A DNA stretch of 64,000 bases from Streptomyces bathyalis (GTDB lineage: Bacteria > Actinomycetota > Actinomycetes > Streptomycetales > Streptomycetaceae). Of the stretch, positions 62,504 to 64,000 are shown one piece after another. The stretch spans positions 7,251,501 to 7,315,500 of the forward strand of contig NZ_CP048882.1 in the NCBI RefSeq assembly GCF_015910445.1, read 5' to 3'. How positions within the stretch are numbered: position 1 is the first letter of the stretch; every line of letters starts with the position of its first letter. The notes beneath the pieces are model-generated. The model saw only the letters and a list, made by a program, of their open reading frames with translations, was not told the DNA's origin and did not search any database. A program made the translations under genes and the position numbers.

Positions 62504-62744
62504 GTCGCCACCGGCGGCGAGATGAGCCTGGCTCCAAGCAGCGGCGCTGCCCCGGCTGAACTCGCGTCCCTCGGGCGACTTCTCGAACTCGTCCAGGTTC
62601 TCGATCTCCTCGCCGGCCAGGAGCCGGGCCAGGGTGAGCAGACCCAGGTCCCCGGAGCTCCACGGTGTACGCCTCGCCGGCCAGCACGGTGCCCTTGCCC
62701 ATCTTCCGGTGCGCGGCGGCCAGTTCGTCCAGGACATCCTTCAT
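62504..62744 (-). pseudogene. Internally deleted SRPBCC (AHSA1-like) gene
   Basis: The frame opens like a normal ArsR-linked AHSA1-type protein (MKDVLDELAAAHRKMGKG, then GEAYTVELR) and the family's C-terminal helix follows in another frame (GDLGLLTLARLLAGEEIENL, then EFEKSPEGREFSRGS). The middle of about 100-110 residues is missing at about 62653, and the frame changes there. The true end is also lost. ATG 62744 lies 1 nt after the ArsR stop, the normal place for the partner of such a regulator. Confidence 0.7.
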
Positions 62745-62745
62745 G

Positions 62746-63153
62746 TCATGTCCTCTCGGTGGGTGAATCGGTCCCGCTCGCATCGGTGTCGGACCTGTCC
62801 GGTCGGGTGGTCGCTCCACCGGCCCGGGTCCGGCGTGCACGCTTGCCTCGGGCCAGCTCGGTGCCGAGGGCGTCGAGGCGTTGTTCCCAAAACCGGCGGA
62901 ACCGGTCCAGCCACGCGTCGACCTCGCGCAGCGGCGCGGGCTCGACCGTGTAGAGCCGGCGGGTGCCCTCGGCCCGGACCGACGCGAACCCGCTGTCGCG
63001 CAGCACGCGCAGATGCTGGGAGACGGCTGGTTGGGAGATCCCGAACTCGGCCCGGATGACGTCCGTGACCGCCCCGGAGGTCCGTTCACCGTCGGCCAGC
63101 AGTTCCAGAATGCGCCGGCGCACAGGGTCGCCGAGGATGTCGAGCGCGTGCAC
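62746..63153 (-). CDS. ArsR-family regulator of the SRPBCC-linked type
   Basis: 135 residues. The GTG start at 63153 gives MHALDILGDPVRRRILELLA, with a winged helix-turn-helix (ISQPAVSQHLRVLRDSGF) and RLYTVEPAPLREVDAWLDRF. This is the ArsR type usually paired with an AHSA1/SRPBCC gene in Actinobacteria. The C-terminal 30 residues are low-complexity. No clear ribosome site precedes the start. Its direct partner gene is destroyed, so it may now act only on other sites. Confidence 0.88.
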   Translation of the reverse strand: MHALDILGDPVRRRILELLADGERTSGAVTDVIRAEFGISQPAVSQHLRVLRDSGFASVRAEGTRRLYTVEPAPLREVDAWLDRFRRFWEQRLDALGTELARGKRARRTRAGGATTRPDRSDTDASGTDSPTERT

Positions 63154-63176
63154 GACGGGGACCGTACCGGTCTCTG

Positions 63177-63186
63177 CTTATATAAG
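63177..63186. promoter_or_regulatory. A/T-rich palindrome, candidate ArsR operator or -10 region
   Basis: CTTATATAAG is a perfect 10-bp palindrome 23 bp upstream of the ArsR GTG. It may be the repressor's own operator overlapping a TATA-like -10 box. Confidence 0.45.
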
Positions 63187-63436
63187 TCAACGCTGCTTCT
63201 TGGAGCGACGTCGGCCTGAGCTCGCTCACTTGGGGATTCTGCGATAGCACCTTCACAGCCGATTCGGGGAATTCCATCGTGCTCCTTCATGCCTGAAGGG
63301 CCGCGGCGTCGATCGATGGCCAGCTGTGCCGGCGTCTCGCAGGGATGCCACAAAGCGCCGTCGAGAATGAACTGATCCGGCGGGCTGCAGACCTCTCCGG
63401 GACTTGCGCGACCAGAAATCGGAAGCCAGTCTGGAC

Positions 63437-63453
63437 GCTACGGAAAACGTAGC
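63437..63453. promoter_or_regulatory. TetR-like palindromic operator, copy 2
   Basis: GCTACG-GAAAA-CGTAGC has exactly the half-sites and spacing of the site at 59392-59408, and lies 13 bp before ATG 63467. Confidence 0.6.
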
Positions 63454-63466
63454 GATGGAGCTGGTG

Positions 63467-64000
63467 ATGAACAACCCGCAGAGTACGGAGCCCTCCGACA
63501 AGACCGGGACCCTGGCGGAGACGGTCGGCGGACCGAGGATCCAGCCACTGTCACCCCCGTACGACGAAGACACCGAACGACTGCTCGCCAAGCTGATGCC
63601 GCCGCAGTCGGACATCGAACCCCTGCTGCTGTTCCGGGTGTTCGCCCGGCATCGCGAGTTGTTCGGTCGATTGATCCCGATGGCGGCCGGCCTGCTCACG
63701 AAAGGACTGCTGCCTGCCCGCGATCGGGAAGTGGTGATCAGCCGGATCACCGCGCGCGCCGGTGCGGAGTACGAGTGGGGCGTGCACGCGGTGCTCTTCG
63801 GACCCGCGGTCGGCCTGGATCAAGAACTGCTCGACGCGATCGCCACACAGCCGGCTGACGCGTCCGCATTCGACGAGCGCACTCGGCTCCTGGTCACCGC
63901 GGTCGATGAGCTGCACGACCAGGCGACCGTGAGTGCCGACACGTGGGGTCGCCTGGCTCAGGTCTACGACGAACCTCGCTTGCTGGAGTTGCTGCTGGTC
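63467..64000 (+). CDS. Carboxymuconolactone decarboxylase (CMD) family protein (partial)
   Basis: The first 178 residues are in the window; the gene runs off the end. After a variable N-terminus comes the AhpD/CMD-like helical region: LLLFRVFARHRELFGRLIPM, LPARDREVVISRITARAGAE, YEWGVHAVLFG and FDERTRLLVTAVDELHD. The usual Cys-x-x-Cys is absent; EYEWGVH stands where it would be, so the protein is of the CMD rather than the AhpD peroxidase type. ATG 63467 has GGAG 6 nt upstream. The operator palindrome at 63437-63453 suggests repressor control. Confidence 0.85.
   Translation, partial: MNNPQSTEPSDKTGTLAETVGGPRIQPLSPPYDEDTERLLAKLMPPQSDIEPLLLFRVFARHRELFGRLIPMAAGLLTKGLLPARDREVVISRITARAGAEYEWGVHAVLFGPAVGLDQELLDAIATQPADASAFDERTRLLVTAVDELHDQATVSADTWGRLAQVYDEPRLLELLLV

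Larger units (their letters stand above)
63154..63466. other. Divergent control region of the ArsR and decarboxylase-family genes
   Basis: 313 nt with no gene seen. It holds CTTATATAAG at 63177-63186, GACCG-TAC-CGGTC at 63160-63172, and the TetR-like palindrome at 63437-63453. Confidence 0.35.

Noticed and set aside
1..64000. CRISPR array, prophage, origin or rRNA operon
   Set aside because: No regular spaced repeats, phage structural genes, DnaA-box clusters or rRNA sequences were recognised on reading the window.

Overview
The window is very GC-rich DNA with strong third-position G/C, many GTG and one TTG start, and short overlapping operons. It carries families typical of Streptomyces and close relatives: DUF4429/SHOCT, GPP34, DUF6069, a CtpI-type ATPase, and a sugar ABC system with no ATPase of its own. 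It is best read as a Streptomyces-type accessory chromosome region. No rRNA, tRNA, CRISPR array or intact transposon was recognised. The species cannot be told from the sequence.

Layout. (1) 3-86: tail of an alpha/beta hydrolase. (2) 10140-181, minus strand: one mannoside-type uptake and breakdown operon (binding protein, two permeases, GH38-like mannosidase, phosphomannose-isomerase-like enzyme, ROK kinase, LacI repressor). A CG-centred palindrome at 10164-10177 is the likely operator. (3) 12195-10350: PEP-mutase/isocitrate-lyase-family enzyme and a phytanoyl-CoA dioxygenase-like oxygenase. (4) 14033-12281: ECF sigma factor with a SnoaL tail, a small barrel-like protein and a DUF6069 membrane protein. 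(5) 15215-14349: secreted nuclease/phosphatase-like protein. (6) 18841-15524: formate-THF ligase, cyclodeaminase and a small-molecule kinase. (7) 21068-19193: Tat-exported flavin oxidase and a small membrane protein.

(8) 21576-34685: a catabolic island with an MHS permease, LysR regulator, flavin monooxygenase, RidA, DUF1028 protein, three M20 amidohydrolases, PucR regulator, MFS carrier and an SDR. The gene set resembles ring- or amide-opening pathways that release unstable imines or enamines, but no substrate can be named. (9) 35081-36903: EamA exporter divergent from a LysR regulator. (10) 37077-41466: a serine peptidase fused to an ABC ATPase, its permease, and a GPP34 protein. (11) 41612-44705: LysR/MFS divergent pair and a class-I amidotransferase. 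(12) 49997-44780: a giant CtpI-like P-type ATPase behind a protein with a basic, histone-like tail. (13) 50370-53632: DUF4429 protein, ArsR/quinone-reductase divergent pair around a perfect 27-bp palindrome, and a VOC gene lying between decayed IS ends.

(14) 54159-57113: tight operon of cupin, MFS, DUF3870 and metallo-beta-lactamase-fold genes. (15) 57245-59110: DeoR regulator divergent from DUF4406 and NUDIX genes. (16) 59425-64000: TSUP permease, a frameshifted tartrate-dehydratase gene, SRPBCC proteins (one intact, one gutted) with an ArsR regulator, and the start of a carboxymuconolactone-decarboxylase-family gene. The TSUP and decarboxylase genes share the same GCTACG-N5-CGTAGC operator, which suggests one unseen regulator controls both.
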